Shown here in pieces: positions 1-11,931 of a stretch of DNA of 64,000 nt; within the stretch, counting starts at the first letter, position 1, and each line of letters starts with the position of its first letter. The notes below the pieces were generated by a model, which worked only from the letters and a program-made list of their open reading frames with translations, made no database searches and had not been told where the DNA came from. Origin of the DNA: Monomorium pharaonis (Eukaryota > Arthropoda > Insecta > Hymenoptera > Formicidae); contig NC_050467.1 in assembly GCF_013373865.1 (NCBI RefSeq), forward strand, positions 34,829,132 to 34,893,131, written 5' to 3'. Position numbers and translations under genes: made by a program.

Positions 1-1389
1 TAAATATGTATTATTGTTATTAATAGTAGACAATAAAAGACAATAAAATGACAATGACTTTTTGACATCAAGTTAACAAATATATATTGCTTAGGGATTA
101 TTCAGTAACTTGTGCAGTGACCCTATGTACGTAACTGCATGAAAGAGAAAAATTGTATGAATAATAGACGGATTAGATCTTGTCAACATAATTAATAAAA
201 TCTAAGCCAAAAAGATTTTTCTATGAATTTTTAAAAAATCTAAAGAAAACTTTCTTTAAATTAATAACACATAATAATCGCGAGTATTTAACGAATAACC
301 ACACGACCCATGTAATTATATGATATTGAATATTTCACAGTCACAGTGATCAAACATCTAGTCGACACTCGAGAATCGCAATCCCTATCTTTTCTGTCTC
401 TCCGTCTCCGGTGGATAATCCTCAAGTGATTTGTCCACGTGTGTATGTGTGAGAGCGTGCGTGCGTGTGAGTGTATGTATGTGTTGCGTATGCTCACTGT
501 TGAGACGATCATTTGTTCCGAGCACGATGACAGATGACAATGAAGTAGAGATCCAATGTCATGTTCGGGAGGGTGCGGAATCTGTTTGCCGTTCGTGCTT
601 CAATTATTCCCGGATCATCGTTGTATGGTAGATCTGTTGCGAACAATTGAATGTTGTTATCTATGCTGCCGCGATTAAAAATGCTTTTTACTGCAAATAA
701 AGTAACTTGTATTTACTTGTAAAAATTACGATTAATTATTAAATTTGTGTAAAACTTAAATCTTTGTCATTAATAACTTAATGTATATTTTTTCAATGTA
801 ATAGGCACAATATGTGATCATAAAAATCTTACTAATTTTAATTTTTACAACATTTCTTTTAATCGAAAATTCTTTTCTACAATATAGACTCATATTATTT
901 ACTCTTGTACATGTTTAAAAATATTAAATCTTTATATCTAATAATACATACTCAATATTTATCTAATTCTAATAATTGTAATCTAAATATTAAACCTTTG
1001 ATATGGCTGGATATTTATTAAAAAACAAACATATTTTTCAAGTTGGTTGACACGATTTCTTAGCTACTAATAAAAATTGACTTCAACTTTGCGTAAAATA
1101 CATGTATGTTTTTATTGCCTAAACTAAAATTAATAAAAAATTGTAAATTATTAAAATAACAATTTTAAAAAATGTAATATATTAAATTTACATTTACATG
1201 TTTTTAAATTAAAAAAACTAATAAATATTTATCTGTATCAAATTTTGTAGAGCTATTAAATATGTTAAATATGGTTAAATAAATATGTAAAAGCATTGAA
1301 GAATCTCAACTTGTTTCCTTTTTTAAAAAAAACATGTTATTTATTTATCGAATGTATCAAATCATCTCGAAAGTTTCGAAGAATTGTTG
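1..1389. other. AT-rich intergenic DNA, no gene seen
   Basis: No convincing coding frame, RNA gene or transposon end is visible. The stretch 395-640 is less AT-rich and holds two overlapping short ORFs on opposite strands, but they run through a GTGT/GCGT simple repeat and have no recognisable similarity. The rest is poly-A/T rich. Confidence 0.6.
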
Positions 1390-1487
1390 CCTTTAATCCG
1401 CGGCACTGATTGATTCTTTCGCCTGATCATTGAGCCGCATGCTTCGTAGTGTTTAACAATTGTGTTTGACAGTTGTATTTTAACAGT
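1390..1487 (+). repeat. CCAAT-containing module, copy 1 of 3
   Basis: Begins near a CGCGGCACTGATTGATTC core. It aligns by eye with 2197-2279 and 3990-4090: a CGCG(G/A)YRCTGATTG core, a pyrimidine-rich CTTTCGCC/CTCTCGTT stretch, then TGACAGTTGTATTTT. ATTGG/ATTGA is the inverted CCAAT-box shape. This copy has ATTGATT rather than ATTGGTT. A promoter or 5'-end role is inference. Confidence 0.5.
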
Positions 1488-1573
1488 TTCAAGTCAAAAT
1501 TGGTTATAATAATATTAAAAGTGTGTAAATTGTGCAGGAAGTTTTAATAAGGTAAATAATAATTCATATATTT

Positions 1574-1690
1574 GTAAGAAGTAATAAAGAGATATATTAG
1601 GTAATAATATAATAGGAAATAACATTATACAATGATGTTATAATTTTATTTTAAAATAATTCATAAATGTATCATATTTTACTTTTAAAT
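1574..1690 (+). repeat. 115-bp direct repeat, copy 1
   Basis: Starts near AGAAGTAATAAAGAGATATA. It recurs with small differences at 2011-2126, about 437 bp downstream in the same orientation. AT-rich and non-coding. Together with the flanking CCAAT-like modules it shows that this part of the window grew by local duplication. Confidence 0.75.
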
Positions 1691-1791
1691 AATATATAAA
1701 GTATATCTTATAATAATATCTTTAAAATTTTACAATCTTTTGGAAAAAAAGAAGAAGGAAAGGAAATAGATTGGTAGACAGATATAGAGAT

Positions 1792-1794
<3 letters not shown>

Positions 1795-1833
<39 letters not shown>
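1795..1833 (+). repeat. (GA)n microsatellite
   Basis: Uninterrupted GA dinucleotide run of about 38 bases in a purine-rich stretch. Confidence 0.95.
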
Positions 1834-1835
<2 letters not shown>

Positions 1836-1903
1836 TCGACTTTTGTAGAAAGAAGAAGCACAAAAAGAAATAGAAGGAGAAACAGCGACTTTTATAGAAA
1901 GAA

Positions 1904-1908
<5 letters not shown>

Positions 1909-1947
<39 letters not shown>

Positions 1948-1990
1948 TGCGTGCGTGCGTGCGTGCGTGCGTGTGTGTGTGTGTGTGTGT
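1909..1990 (+). repeat. compound (GA)n(GTGC)n(GT)n microsatellite
   Basis: A GA run (to about 1945) passes directly into GTGC tetranucleotides and then a GT run. It lies between the two copies of the 115-bp direct repeat. Confidence 0.95.
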
Positions 1991-2010
1991 AAGAAAGAAA
2001 AGGAGAATGT

Positions 2011-2126
2011 TAAGAAGAAGTAATAAAGAGATATATCAGGTAATAATATAATAAGAAATTACATTGTACAATAATGTTATAATTTTACTTTAAAATAATT
2101 CTTAAAATGTATCATATTTTTCTTAT
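2011..2126 (+). repeat. 115-bp direct repeat, copy 2
   Basis: Second copy of the unit at 1574-1690. The two differ by a few substitutions and single-base indels, so the duplication is not very recent. Confidence 0.75.
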
Positions 2127-2196
2127 CTTAAAAAAAGCATTATCCCTTTCTAAAAAAGCCGTGTCACCTGTGTGAATTTTGTTCATATCGATTCCT

Positions 2197-2279
2197 TGAG
2201 GCCTCTTTTCCGCGACGCTGATTGGTTCTCTCGTTTGTCTCGTTTTGCATAGCGTGACTGTCAACACGATTGTATTTTG
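2197..2279 (+). repeat. CCAAT-containing module, copy 2 of 3
   Basis: Contains CCGCGACGCTGATTGGTTCTC, the best inverted CCAAT box (ATTGG) of the three copies with 3990-4090. It sits about 270 bp upstream of an AAG|GTAAGT splice-donor-like site at 2551/2552. If this locus is transcribed rightward it is the natural promoter candidate; no transcript evidence can be seen from sequence. Confidence 0.5.
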
Positions 2280-2426
2280 TTATATATGTCATTTCAATTA
2301 GATTTTGAATTTCGAAGAGAATAGATTTTGAATTTAGAAGAGAGTAGAAATTTTGATAGTTGTTAAGAAAGACAAAGAGAACATTAACGTTAAAGACATT
2401 CTTATATCGATAAGAAAAAGACATTA

Positions 2427-2541
2427 ACGTATTTGCGGTGAAGAGGCGCGCTTGTGCGCGTCTATGTGATTGATTCGTTAAAATGACTTACGTTGTAAGA
2501 CAATTTATGTATTTGCGGTGAAGAGGCGCTCTTGTTCGCGT
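2427..2541 (+). repeat. 80-bp spaced direct repeat next to a splice donor
   Basis: The motif GTATTTGCGGTGAAGAGGCG occurs at about 2427 and again at about 2507, each followed by a similar CTTGT(G/T)CGCGT end. The second copy leads into TTTAAG|GTAAGT at 2551/2552, a strong consensus 5' splice site. The repeat is GC-richer than its surroundings. No ORF of note spans it. Confidence 0.65.
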
Positions 2542-2639
2542 AAAATTTAAGGTAAGTTTTATTGCGTGGATTTTTGTGTTGATCGCGTGTCTGTTTTTTG
2601 AGAGTTATCATTAATGATAATGCTTCTTAATATACATTT

Positions 2640-3720
2640 AATATTTTCTAATTAAACATGTATTCTTGCTACAATTTAATGATTAAACAAGTCTTAAATA
2701 ATTATTTTTTAAATTCAGTAATAATTTAATATAAATTATTTGTTGTAAACATAATTGTTCAATCTTATTAATTATTTCCAAATTAATATTAATACTATTT
2801 TATATTATCAGCACTTTTTCGTCTTTTTTTTTTAATTTAATATTTTTTTTTTAAATCTATTTTTTTTATTTTTTATTTTTTAAATTATACATTAAATATA
2901 TTATATATTTTCAGATAGATAGAAGCTTCAAGAGTTTTATTTATCGATACAGCATTAAGAATATTTTTTGAAAGAGACTATCTTTTTTATATTTCTGAAA
3001 ATTTTAAGGTAAAGACATATTTAATGTTTAGGGGAATTAAATTTTTCCGTTTCTTCAATTTAATGATTAAATAAGTTTTAAATAATTTTTTTTAATTCAT
3101 TAATTTAATATAAATTATTTGTTATAAACTTATTCAATCTTATTCAAAATCAACATTATTACTATTTTATGATTTCAGCAACATTCTTGATACAACTATA
3201 TTTTACATTGCTTTAAAATAATGTTACCCTTTTTCGTTTCTTTTCCAATACATTAAATATATTATATATTTTCAGATAGATCGAAGCTTTAAGAGTTTTA
3301 CTTATCGATACAGCATTAAAAATATTTTTTGGAAGAGACTATCGTTTTTTTATTTCTGAAAATTTTAAGGTAAAGACATATATTTACTGTTTAGGGGATT
3401 TTAATTTTTCCTTTTCTACAATTTAATGATTAAACAAGTCGTAAATAATTATTTTTTTAATTCAATAATTTAATATAAATTAATTGTTATAAACATAATA
3501 GTTCAATATTATTCATTATAGACAAATTAACATTATTATTTTTTAAATTATATGTAAATAATTATTTTTTAAATTCAGTTACTTTATTTTTAATTAATTG
3601 ATATAAACAAAATAGTTTAATATTATTCATTATAGATAAATTAATATTTTTACTATTGTATAAAATCAGCAACAATTTTGATACAACTATATTTTAAATT
3701 GCTTAAAAATAATGTTACCC
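2640..3720 (+). repeat. ~360-bp tandem repeat with two exon-like cassettes
   Basis: About three degenerate units of ~360 bp. Two units contain a 94-bp cassette (2915-3008 and 3276-3369) starting after TATATTTTCAG and ending AAG|GTAAAG, so each has a 3' splice-site shape in front and a 5' splice-site shape behind. The cassettes are nearly identical to each other, more so than the intervening AT-rich DNA, and neither has a clear long open frame. This could be a duplicated exon of a noncoding transcript, or chance splice-like sites in a tandem repeat. The third unit (from ~3421) keeps only the flanking part. Confidence 0.55.
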
Positions 3721-3989
3721 TTTTTTGTTTAAAAACTTTATAATATATTGGTGAATTATTAAATTATTTTCTTGTTTTATAAGAAAATTAATACATTTTC
3801 AATCCAATACATAAAATAGTTTTTTGGTGGAAAAAAATTATAATAAATTTTGGAAATTTATAAATTAATTATTGAAGACTTGTTTATACATAATATTCTA
3901 GCATTTTTACTACTAAACAATAAATACATGTCAAAATGAAAAAAAAGGAGTTATCTTAGAAAAAGCATATATCTTAAAAAGAGCATGTA

Positions 3990-4090
3990 ATGAAGTCTCT
4001 TTTTCGCGATGCTGATTGGTTCTCTCGTTGCGCTTACTTCGTGTTGCGAGAATAACTGTCGTTGCGATTGTACTTTGAGTTGTCAAATTT
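3990..4090 (+). repeat. CCAAT-containing module, copy 3 of 3
   Basis: Contains TTCGCGATGCTGATTGGTTC, then a GC-richer segment and GTTGCGATTGTACTTTG, matching copy 2 closely. It follows the tandem cassette array and is followed by a GCGCGCGAAGCACGCG patch at about 4150. Confidence 0.5.
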
Positions 4091-4579
4091 GTATAGATGG
4101 TTATTGTTATAATATATTTTTTAAAAGTAAAAAATAAAAAGTCAAATAGCGCGCGCGAAGCACGCGTCTGTGGTGTCTAGTGACAATAAAAGAATGTATA
4201 ATTTATTCATTCAGAAAATGGTTTGTACGTATGCATATATTGCGAAATGTTTCGACTATACAGTAAGAGATCTCATCAGTCGCAAACTATAAATTGATTA
4301 AGAATAACAACATAAATAAATTAAGTCGCAAAACTTTGAGTAAATACAAGGTTACAATAGAAAGATACACTAGGTGTTAATTATAAAATTTAATCGGAAA
4401 CCTGCAGCAAACAAAATAAGAAGTACGTCTGCAAGAAGGCTTATCGTAAGATCACGCAAACTTCCGTATCCTAGTGATTATGAGTAGGCTGTTAAATGCG
4501 CTCGTATATCTAAAAAAAAAAAATGAAATGAAGAAAAGAAGGGAGCGAAAGGAAACGGTGGACAATATAAAATACCATA

Positions 4580-4864
4580 GTGTCTCGTGAACTGAAAAAC
4601 GGCGGACCACATTTATGGAATAGCGACGGACTGCCGGGCCAGGATAGCGGTGCATTTAGCGATTTCCGGCCTGCGTCGGAAGTTCCGTCATATTTGTCAC
4701 TTGGCACATTATTAATGGCACATTTTTATTGTTTCAGCGGGCAAAAGAGGATAGGGTGGTTTCCGAAGCGAAAAACGAGCTTTCGAAGAGAATCGAGAGT
4801 GACCAAACGCATCTCTTCTACAACTATTAAATTTAATAGCCGTCAAATTGCCAGCGGACAATGA
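4580..4864 (+). other. unassigned 94-codon open stretch with internal splice acceptor
   Basis: The frame opens on GTG, not ATG, so it would have to be an internal exon if coding. Local GC is higher than the flanks. A good 3' splice-site shape (TTATTGTTTCAG) precedes position 4738, and the part after it reads basic (KRKTSFRRESRVTKR). I do not recognise the product. Alternatives are a decayed exon or a random open frame; I favour the latter slightly. Confidence 0.2.
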
Positions 4865-5341
4865 CATTTTTTATGTCTTTGGTCTCTTATTCGATTCGTA
4901 ATAAATGTCCAAATGTTCCTTTCGGTTATGGCAAAGCTTGATTTCATGATTCATCAGGTCAACGAAAATCGGATTAATATAAAAATATGTAAGACATTTA
5001 TTAGAATAACTGTTTCCTAAATTGGGTAAAACAAGTAATTAGGAAGTTAAAAGTTAAATAATAAAACTAAAAAATCAATAACTTATAACTCAATTTAGTT
5101 ACACTTAAATAAGTTTACTGTTAGCTTTAACTACTTATTTTAAACATTTTCTAATAAATTAAAATTTTTCTGTCTCTTTAAAAAATGTTAATAACTCTTT
5201 TTTTCTATAAAACTTTGAACATTTGTGTGTGTGACGAAATAAAAACCAAAATCGAACGTCCATCAGATGTTACATGCTATTTGAGGTAAAGATGGGAGAG
5301 TAAACGACAAGCAAAAATTAAAAACTGTTTTCATATTAACT
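4865..5341. other. intergenic, nothing recognised
   Basis: AT-rich sequence without open frames or repeat ends that I can support. Confidence 0.5.
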
Positions 5342-6320
5342 AGAGGAAAGATGGCAGTTATGGACTAGATGTGGGCCGGGTTATGGAATTCACGATATCT
5401 CGTGTCATTTTGTGTTAAGTTTTAGAGATAACCGGTCAAATTACTTCTTTACATACCGTTTAGATGTTATAACATGACTACTAGTCATTAATATTTATTT
5501 TGTCATGAAAACTACATTTCAGTATTGCAAGTAGCCGAAAGTTTTATAAGTGTCTATTTTTATCTTTTATTTTGAGAACTATATCGGGTATTAATTTTTT
5601 AACTTTAGTGTAACTTAATGTAATTTGACTATATTTTTATATTACTTATTAACTAATATATTATTAGTTATAGTAATTTTACAATACTTTTACAATGTGC
5701 AAAATTACAAGAGCCAAAGATTTTTTTACATATTTTTTTGATAGGTACTTCTCTATGATACTATGCACAAGATACTAATAGTTTTATGATATTAATTTTT
5801 TTTTTTTTTGAAAGAAAAATAATTTTGAGAATATTTGTTGGTAGTATTCCATATCCCCTTACAGATTCCATAACCGCAGTCTTTTTTTCCTCTTCAGCAT
5901 CGAAATAAAAACGTTTGAAATGAGCGCGCTATTATTGTTCTCGATGACCCTGGGAAAGAAATAGTGTGAAATTAGTGTCTCCTGTCAATCTGATTGATCA
6001 CTTGGAATTGTATTGAACTGAGAGGGATGTCATTTTTTACGTTGTTGTATTTTTTTAATGACTAATCAGGCTTGCCAATTCCATACCCTTTTAGCACCGA
6101 AAACAATAACGCGCTCAGTCCAAATGTTTTTATTTTAATGTTTTGCAATAAATTGTAAATTATGTTCGTTATGTATATTCGAAGAACTTCTGCTTATGAT
6201 ATGACTGGTTGAATCCTATAAGTATAACAAACTTGAACCGACAAGAATTATATCACATAAATATTTACTAAGTTATTTAAATTAAATGAAATTGTGGTTT
6301 ATAATCCTCTTCTCTTTTCT
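5342..6320 (+). mobile_element. interspersed ~0.9-kb TIR repeat, copy 1
   Basis: Clearly homologous, in the same orientation, to 20491-21360: shared landmarks are the TTATGGACTAGATGTGG-like start, the GACTACTAGTCAT block, AGCCGAAAGTTTTATA, TCGGGTATTAAT, TTCCATAACCGCA and the end GTGGTTTATAATCC. The two ends are imperfect inverted repeats (AGAGGAAAGATGGCAGTTATG against the reverse complement of TTTATAATCCTCTTCTCTT). No transposase is encoded, so it is likely a non-autonomous DNA transposon. This copy has extra sequence around 5880-6170 relative to copy 2. Confidence 0.7.
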
Positions 6321-6904
6321 AATTTTGTTATTGTTAAAAACTTTTACTTTTGCATTTCTTTTATATACAAACATTATTTAAAAATAAGATGTTAAATTTT
6401 ATTTGTAATTTATATTACGATGATATCCCTTACGGTGAGGTTATGTCTTGAGACTTTAGTTGTAAATTGAATCTTATCGTAAATTTAATAGCATTTATAT
6501 TTATAACCACAATTATAAATATTATTAATGTAAAATGTTCGAAAGTGATAGTCTTATACCTGTCTCCAATTTCTGATTTTGATGAACTTTAGGCTTTTTT
6601 TAATTATTTATAATTTTTTCATAAACTTCAATTTTTTATAAGTAACAGTGACCTTTCTTAATGAAGTAAAATAAACCGTGTTCAATTCTATCCATTTGTT
6701 TCAAAGAATAAATTTTTTTTTAAAGGTGACATGTCCCGTGAGCATAAAAGATAAGTTAAGATTAAAATTTTTAATATAATATTTACTACTATAAATTTAA
6801 TATTTAGCTTAAATAGAGATTAACCCTTTAAAGCCCGAATTTTTACACACACATTCATGAAATACAAACAGCATATATATATAAGTTTTTTGGGTCGCTG
6901 ATTG
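6321..6904. other. AT-rich intergenic DNA
   Basis: No gene or element recognised. A TATATATATA run precedes the repeat at 6905. Confidence 0.5.
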
Positions 6905-7190
6905 AATTTGACGTCCAAATTTCAAATTTTAAAATGGCAGATCTAATATGGCGGATCGAAAATATTTTAATTTAGTTTATTTGGATAAAATTTATAATGC
7001 AGGAATCGCTAATTACGAATCTGACATCAGAATTTTAAAATTCAAAATGGCGGATTCAACATGGAGAATCATAAAACTGTCAAGTTTGTTGCTTTTTTTA
7101 AGATTTGATATAAGTTTTTTGGATTTCTGATTACGAATCTAATAAAACAATTTCAAAATTCAAAATGGCAGATCCAATAGAGCACGCTAA
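6905..7190 (+). repeat. degenerate 'AAAATGGCGGA' tandem repeat
   Basis: The core (A)AAATTCAAAATGGCRGAT occurs near 6930, 7045 and 7160, spaced about 115 bp, each followed by CAAYATGG and preceded by GATTACGAATCT-type sequence. The small ORF across it is a by-product. A reverse-strand relative lies at 57760-57990 and a single inverted core at 7595-7630. Confidence 0.65.
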
Positions 7191-7695
7191 ACGTTTTTTT
7201 AAGTTTTTTAAGTTTTCAAGGTTAATAAATATTAGTTTAAATCTAGATAACACCTAGACACTTGTGTATGTATATATAAAAAGGAAAAAGGCAGTTTGGA
7301 GTCGTAAAATAATGCAGATATAACGAACCGCTTTGCTCTAAATTGAAATGGATTCTAAAATATTCCCACTATAATTCATCCATAACCATTGTTTTTACAA
7401 CACACGTGACTCATAGAATAGAAAAATAAGGTTCGTTTAGATTGCATGTGATGAGAAGAAATCAACTTTTTTTAACAACCCTTCTTTAGAATACATAAAT
7501 TAATAACTTGAAAACCAATCTAAGATTTGTAATTATCGTCCCAAATACGCTTGTATTATGAATTTTATGCAAATAAACTAAATAAAAATATTTTCGATCC
7601 GCCATATTAGATCTGCCATTTTCAAATTACTTGATGTTTTATCCCCAATTTTGGTGTTTTTCTCGAATAAATAAAAATCTAATGTGATAGAGTTG
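7191..7695. other. intergenic with one inverted repeat core
   Basis: Mostly AT-rich. At 7595-7630 it holds one reverse-oriented GATCCGCCATATTAGATCTG core of the preceding repeat, so the two together form a loose inverted pair. No gene seen. Confidence 0.5.
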
Positions 7696-7853
7696 TGCGG
7701 AGTCTACAATGGCAGCAGGAGTAATGGAGTAGGAGTAAGAAGTAAGAAATATGAAATGAGGTTTGCCCATTTCGTTTACTCCCGGTTTTTAATTGGTCAA
7801 TTGTTACTCTTACTCCTTACTCCATTATTCCTGCTGCCATTGTAGACCCCGCA
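7696..7853. mobile_element. 158-bp palindromic MITE
   Basis: Ends are long inverted repeats: TGCGGAGTCTACAATGGCAG at the left and the complement of CTGCTGCCATTGTAGACCCC at the right, extending inward through GGAGTAATGGAGTAGGAGTAA. The middle is short and non-coding. A clean target duplication is not obvious. A related single end (GCGGTGTCTACAATGAG) occurs at about 29201. Confidence 0.8.
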
Positions 7854-8545
7854 TTAGACGGACTTCAGATTTGGTTTCAGCGACCTAAAATCCGTAAGAA
7901 ATATCTGGTCTGGTCCAAATAAACTTTAGAAAAAATTTGGTGGTCCTGTGTAATTAAAAACAAAGTTTATCATCATTTAATTAATATGTAATTATTAATT
8001 AATAAAGCGTTAAATTTTGTCCAACACTGCAATTTAATTTCGAGAATTACACAATAAATTTTTATCATTCTAATTGCAAATTGTTTAGATTTCTCCGAGC
8101 TTTTAAGTTAAAAGGCATAGATTTAAAGTTCTTCCTCAGTCTTTTCTAAGACAGTAAAGCAAAAACTTTAAAAGAAACTTAAAGAAGAAACTTTAAAATT
8201 TTATATAGTATGTATGCAGAACTAATTAGTTCCATAGTTTACAATAAAAGACAAGTAACTTTTATCTTTGAAAAATTTTTTTTCTTAAAACTTTCTATTC
8301 AAAGTTACAAGTTTATATACGAAATAAAAGGATTTGAATAAAAAGATTAAAATTATATCAATGACAAATTTTTGATCAATTTAATGTCTTTTTAATTAAT
8401 ATGTGTTGCTTAAGATTACCAATAATATACTTATTATTGTTTAAACTATGCAATATGCAAGAGAAAATCGTGTAAGTATAATTCTCACTTTTTATGAATT
8501 TGTTTTTAATAGGTTTTATATTTAAAAAGTCATTAAAGGCATTAA
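7854..8545. other. AT-rich intergenic DNA
   Basis: No gene or element recognised; a 66-codon minus ORF at 8376-8576 is AT-driven and overlaps the next MITE. Confidence 0.5.
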
Positions 8546-8653
8546 CCCAGTGAGAAATAGTACATCGAATCGACATCGATTCGACATCGAAATCATCAAT
8601 TCGATGTCGATGCGACGTCGAATTGATGTCGAATTCATTATCGTTTCTCGCTG
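8546..8653. mobile_element. CCCAG-ended MITE with CGATGTCGA core, copy 1
   Basis: Starts CCCAGTGAGAAATAGTACAT right after TTAA and ends CGTTTCTCGCTG. The interior is an iteration of ATCGAC/TCGATGTCGA words that makes the element almost self-complementary. The second copy, in opposite orientation, is at 29756-29865 and shares the same ends and internal words. Confidence 0.8.
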
Positions 8654-9343
8654 TAAGGTATAAACTGTATGAGTTTCTGGTTTTTTTAACCCTTAAATTT
8701 TACTGTGAGGTTTAAAACAACCCCAAGAAAGTTAAGTTTCAAAAAATTTTGTATAGTTTTTTTTTTATTGCTTAAATAACATTAAATCAACAATTCTGAA
8801 TACTTTTGTACATACCGATACTATAATAAAATATTTTTCTTTCATAAATAAATATACTTGTATGATATGTACTTTGTGAAAATCGTTCGTATTTTTTACC
8901 CCAAAATTCATTACTTTAATTCTAAAAGTAAAATACCTTATTTGAAGCGGACACAATTTTTGTCCTCAAGGTATAATCTGAAAAATATCTTATTAAATTT
9001 TTAGCTTAAAATGTAAAAAATTCTAAAAGTTATGAATTTTTTAATAAACAGTCATTTTTCGGTTTTTTTACTTCCCGAATTTCTTCTTCATACTTGACAT
9101 CAAGTTTTATGAACAAAACCAATTCCATCTTAAGAAAGGATGTTCAAAAATCATCCAGTAATCTTTCCAAGTTAAAACAATTAATACATCCATTACAGTA
9201 AACATTAAATGGTTGAAGTCTAAACGAATCATTGTAAACGTTATGAGATTTTCATGAAATGTGAACGTTAAGGATTAATTATCTAAGCAGATTATATTTT
9301 TATCGGTTTTCAAATGATGTAATATCTAGTTTCTGAGAAATAA
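8654..9343. other. AT-rich intergenic DNA
   Basis: No gene or element recognised. Confidence 0.5.
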
Positions 9344-9456
9344 CCCAGCAAACACAGAACATTGCAGCAACATTGCGGCAATGTTGTAATATTGCTGTAA
9401 TGTTGCTACAATGTTATAACATTGCCGCAATGTTGCTGCTATGTTCTGTGTTTGCT
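9344..9456. mobile_element. CCCAG-ended MITE with CAACATTGC core
   Basis: Starts CCCAGCAAACACAGAACATT and ends ATGTTCTGTGTTTGCT. The interior is repeated GCAACATTGC / GCAATGTTGC words, giving a near-perfect hairpin of about 110 bp. The terminal GGG on the right has been lost. Related in layout to the elements at 8546, 13608, 28969 and 29756. Confidence 0.8.
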
Positions 9457-10325
9457 ATGAAGGAGGTACCAAATTAAGAAACTGTTCTCAACTTCAATAC
9501 CTTTTCTGAACTTATTTAGAATCAATATGGAGTAACGATTAGCGTGACATACACATAACCGTACTGGGAAAGGAGACGCGCCAATTTTTGCATGTCACTT
9601 TGGTTTTTCAAATTTTTATTTTTTTTTTGGTTTTTTTTCTTTTTTTTTCCAAATTATTTTTATATTTTTTAGTTGTATTTTTTTAAATTAAATATTACTT
9701 GTATCGAAAAAAAAAACTTTTAATAAATAAGAATTTAAAGATACCACCTCTCCCATTTCGATTTTATTACATACTTCTTAAATTATATATTTTTTTAATA
9801 AATAATATTTTTTTATTAAAAAAATACCAGTCGCATTAGTTTTTTTTAATAGCTGCACAATAATTACATTTTAAGAAAATATATATCTATTTATTTTCAA
9901 GTTGACGCAATTTATCAATTTTATTTATAGATTTTATTATATTTTCGGAAAATATATACCATTTGGATTGAGTTAAAGAATACAATTTTGTCACATTATT
10001 ATCGTTTAAAGAAGAATTAAAGCTATCATGTAAATGGAAATAATAGAAAACTCTTAAATAGGAATACAAATATATTATTTTAGTTTTAATTTCAATAAGT
10101 GAAAGATATTATCCCTCTTTCCATTTGGATTTTAGTACAGCAATTTTTGTTTATTCGAGAAGCAACATATATCTTGGTACCTTTTATACCTCTTTTAAAA
10201 GTAATCTTATTTAGATATAATGCTTGAAGATATTTAATCTGAAGTTAAATTGAGAATTTTAAGTCAACAATTTTTTCTCAATGTGAGCCTCTAAAATATT
10301 AATAAAGTATAAATATTACGTATGG
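9457..10325. other. AT-rich intergenic DNA with poly-T tracts
   Basis: Homopolymer T/A runs at 9610-9860; no gene recognised. Confidence 0.5.
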
Positions 10326-10839
10326 TTGTCGGACACCTTATATATAAATGGATGTACTAGAGCAATATTATCCTCTCGTGTAAAACAACTCTGGTTGATC
10401 GAGATAAACGTCTCGATGATATGTGTAGGTATCAAGCGACACGTTACAGCCCTTCCAACGATATCGCCCTGGACGCCCTGGTCATATCGAATTGATTCTA
10501 ACTCGCATGCACGCACGGCCGAGTTGAGCGATTTCCTGGTAACGAATTATTAATAACCGGTGCGCAACGCGAGCTCTTGTAAGTCAATTGCTGACTACTG
10601 TGGTGCAACGAGAAGCGTATCACGTCGCGCGCATCACGTCGCGTTGTATCGCGTTGCATCGCCGCGTCGGATCGCATCGCCGTCGTGGTATCTCAAAAAC
10701 GGCGACCTTCGTGCACCCGAGATTGCACGCGCGAGGACATTTTTGCAACGCGCTCTCCTCGACTCGGCGAACAAGAGAGAAAGAGCGCGAAAGGAAAGAA
10801 AAAGAGGGAATATACGCACTTGATCCTAAACATTATTGA
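10326..10839 (+). promoter_or_regulatory. CpG-rich patch, candidate promoter or first exon
   Basis: Within otherwise AT-rich DNA this segment is GC- and CpG-rich, with iterated CATCACGTCGCG / CATCGCCGCG words at 10620-10690 and a CTT|GTAAGT donor-like site at about 10578. Overlapping ORFs of 60-90 codons exist on both strands, as expected from GC-rich DNA, and none is recognisable. A promoter role is inference. Confidence 0.3.
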
Positions 10840-11573
10840 TACGCATACGGATACGCACTAATATGATCGATAAAAACCAATAGATGCAACTCTATTTATA
10901 TGCACGCATGTTTGCACGCATGCAAATACTATAAATAGATACAAAGTCAATTAACTTCGGAAAATCTCGATAGAGGAAAGTCGCCGATAGGAGCATAGAT
11001 CTCTTAGCGACACTCCCTTATTTCTAGGAAAATATGAACACTGCACTTTATTAATGCTGATAAAAATGTGGATAAAAATATCTTTTTAAATAATTAAAGA
11101 AGTAAAAAAGATAAAAATGTACTAAGAACAAATTTATCAAAAACAAAAGTAAAATTTACACAATGTTTTTTACACCTTGCAAAGTTTAAACAATGAATAT
11201 ATTATTAATAATATTAGAACATATTTATGATATATTCTAGTACTGTTTTTTTTTATTTTACTCTTCTATTCTTTTTTACTTTTCTCATGCCGCTTTAAAC
11301 ATAACTTGGGATAACCAACATACCTATTATTAATAACAGATTGTAAGAGATTAATAAAAATTAAATAGAATAGAATAAGAAACACAGCATATAGTAATCG
11401 GCAAAAATAAAAAGCCACCTCATCTTTAAGCTAAATCCACTTTGTGCAAATAAAACAAAACGTATTATACAGTATATAAATCTTTTTATAACTAAAATTA
11501 AAAATTTATTTATTAATTACATGCTTTTAATTAAGGATTAATCAATTTTTTATTTAATATGCAAGATTCATTC
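10840..11573. other. AT-rich intergenic DNA with a MEF2/octamer-like cluster
   Basis: At 10890-10940 CTCTATTTATA and CTATAAATAG (both MEF2 consensus shapes) flank ATGCAAAT, an octamer/POU motif, in a partly palindromic arrangement. No gene is seen in the rest. Confidence 0.35.
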
Positions 11574-11931
11574 TCAAAAATTACACATGTATTTAAAAGT
11601 AACAAAATAAAAAAGCCACAACTCTAGAACTCTAAAACTTATTTTTTTCATTTTAACGTCACAATGGGTTATAAATGTATCCCGTTTTTTCCCAGGCGTT
11701 TTGCCACAGTATAACCAGTATAACCAGTAGTAGTGGCACTCAGCGAAAAAATGCGTGGTCGCGCAAATCACGCTGCGCAGCTTTGGTTTTGGGCAGCCCC
11801 CAATCAGATTGAAAGCGTCAGGAACATATGTACACACATACGTGCACACACGCGCCCAAACATCTTATAAGAACTATTAAAAAAAAAAGTGGGGCACTAT
11901 CACTACTTTTTCTATTCGGTCCTGAATTTTA

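Noticed and set aside
8546..9456. CRISPR-like array (regular short repeats)
   Set aside because: The short repeated words are parts of self-complementary MITEs; there is no repeat-spacer periodicity and the genome is eukaryotic.
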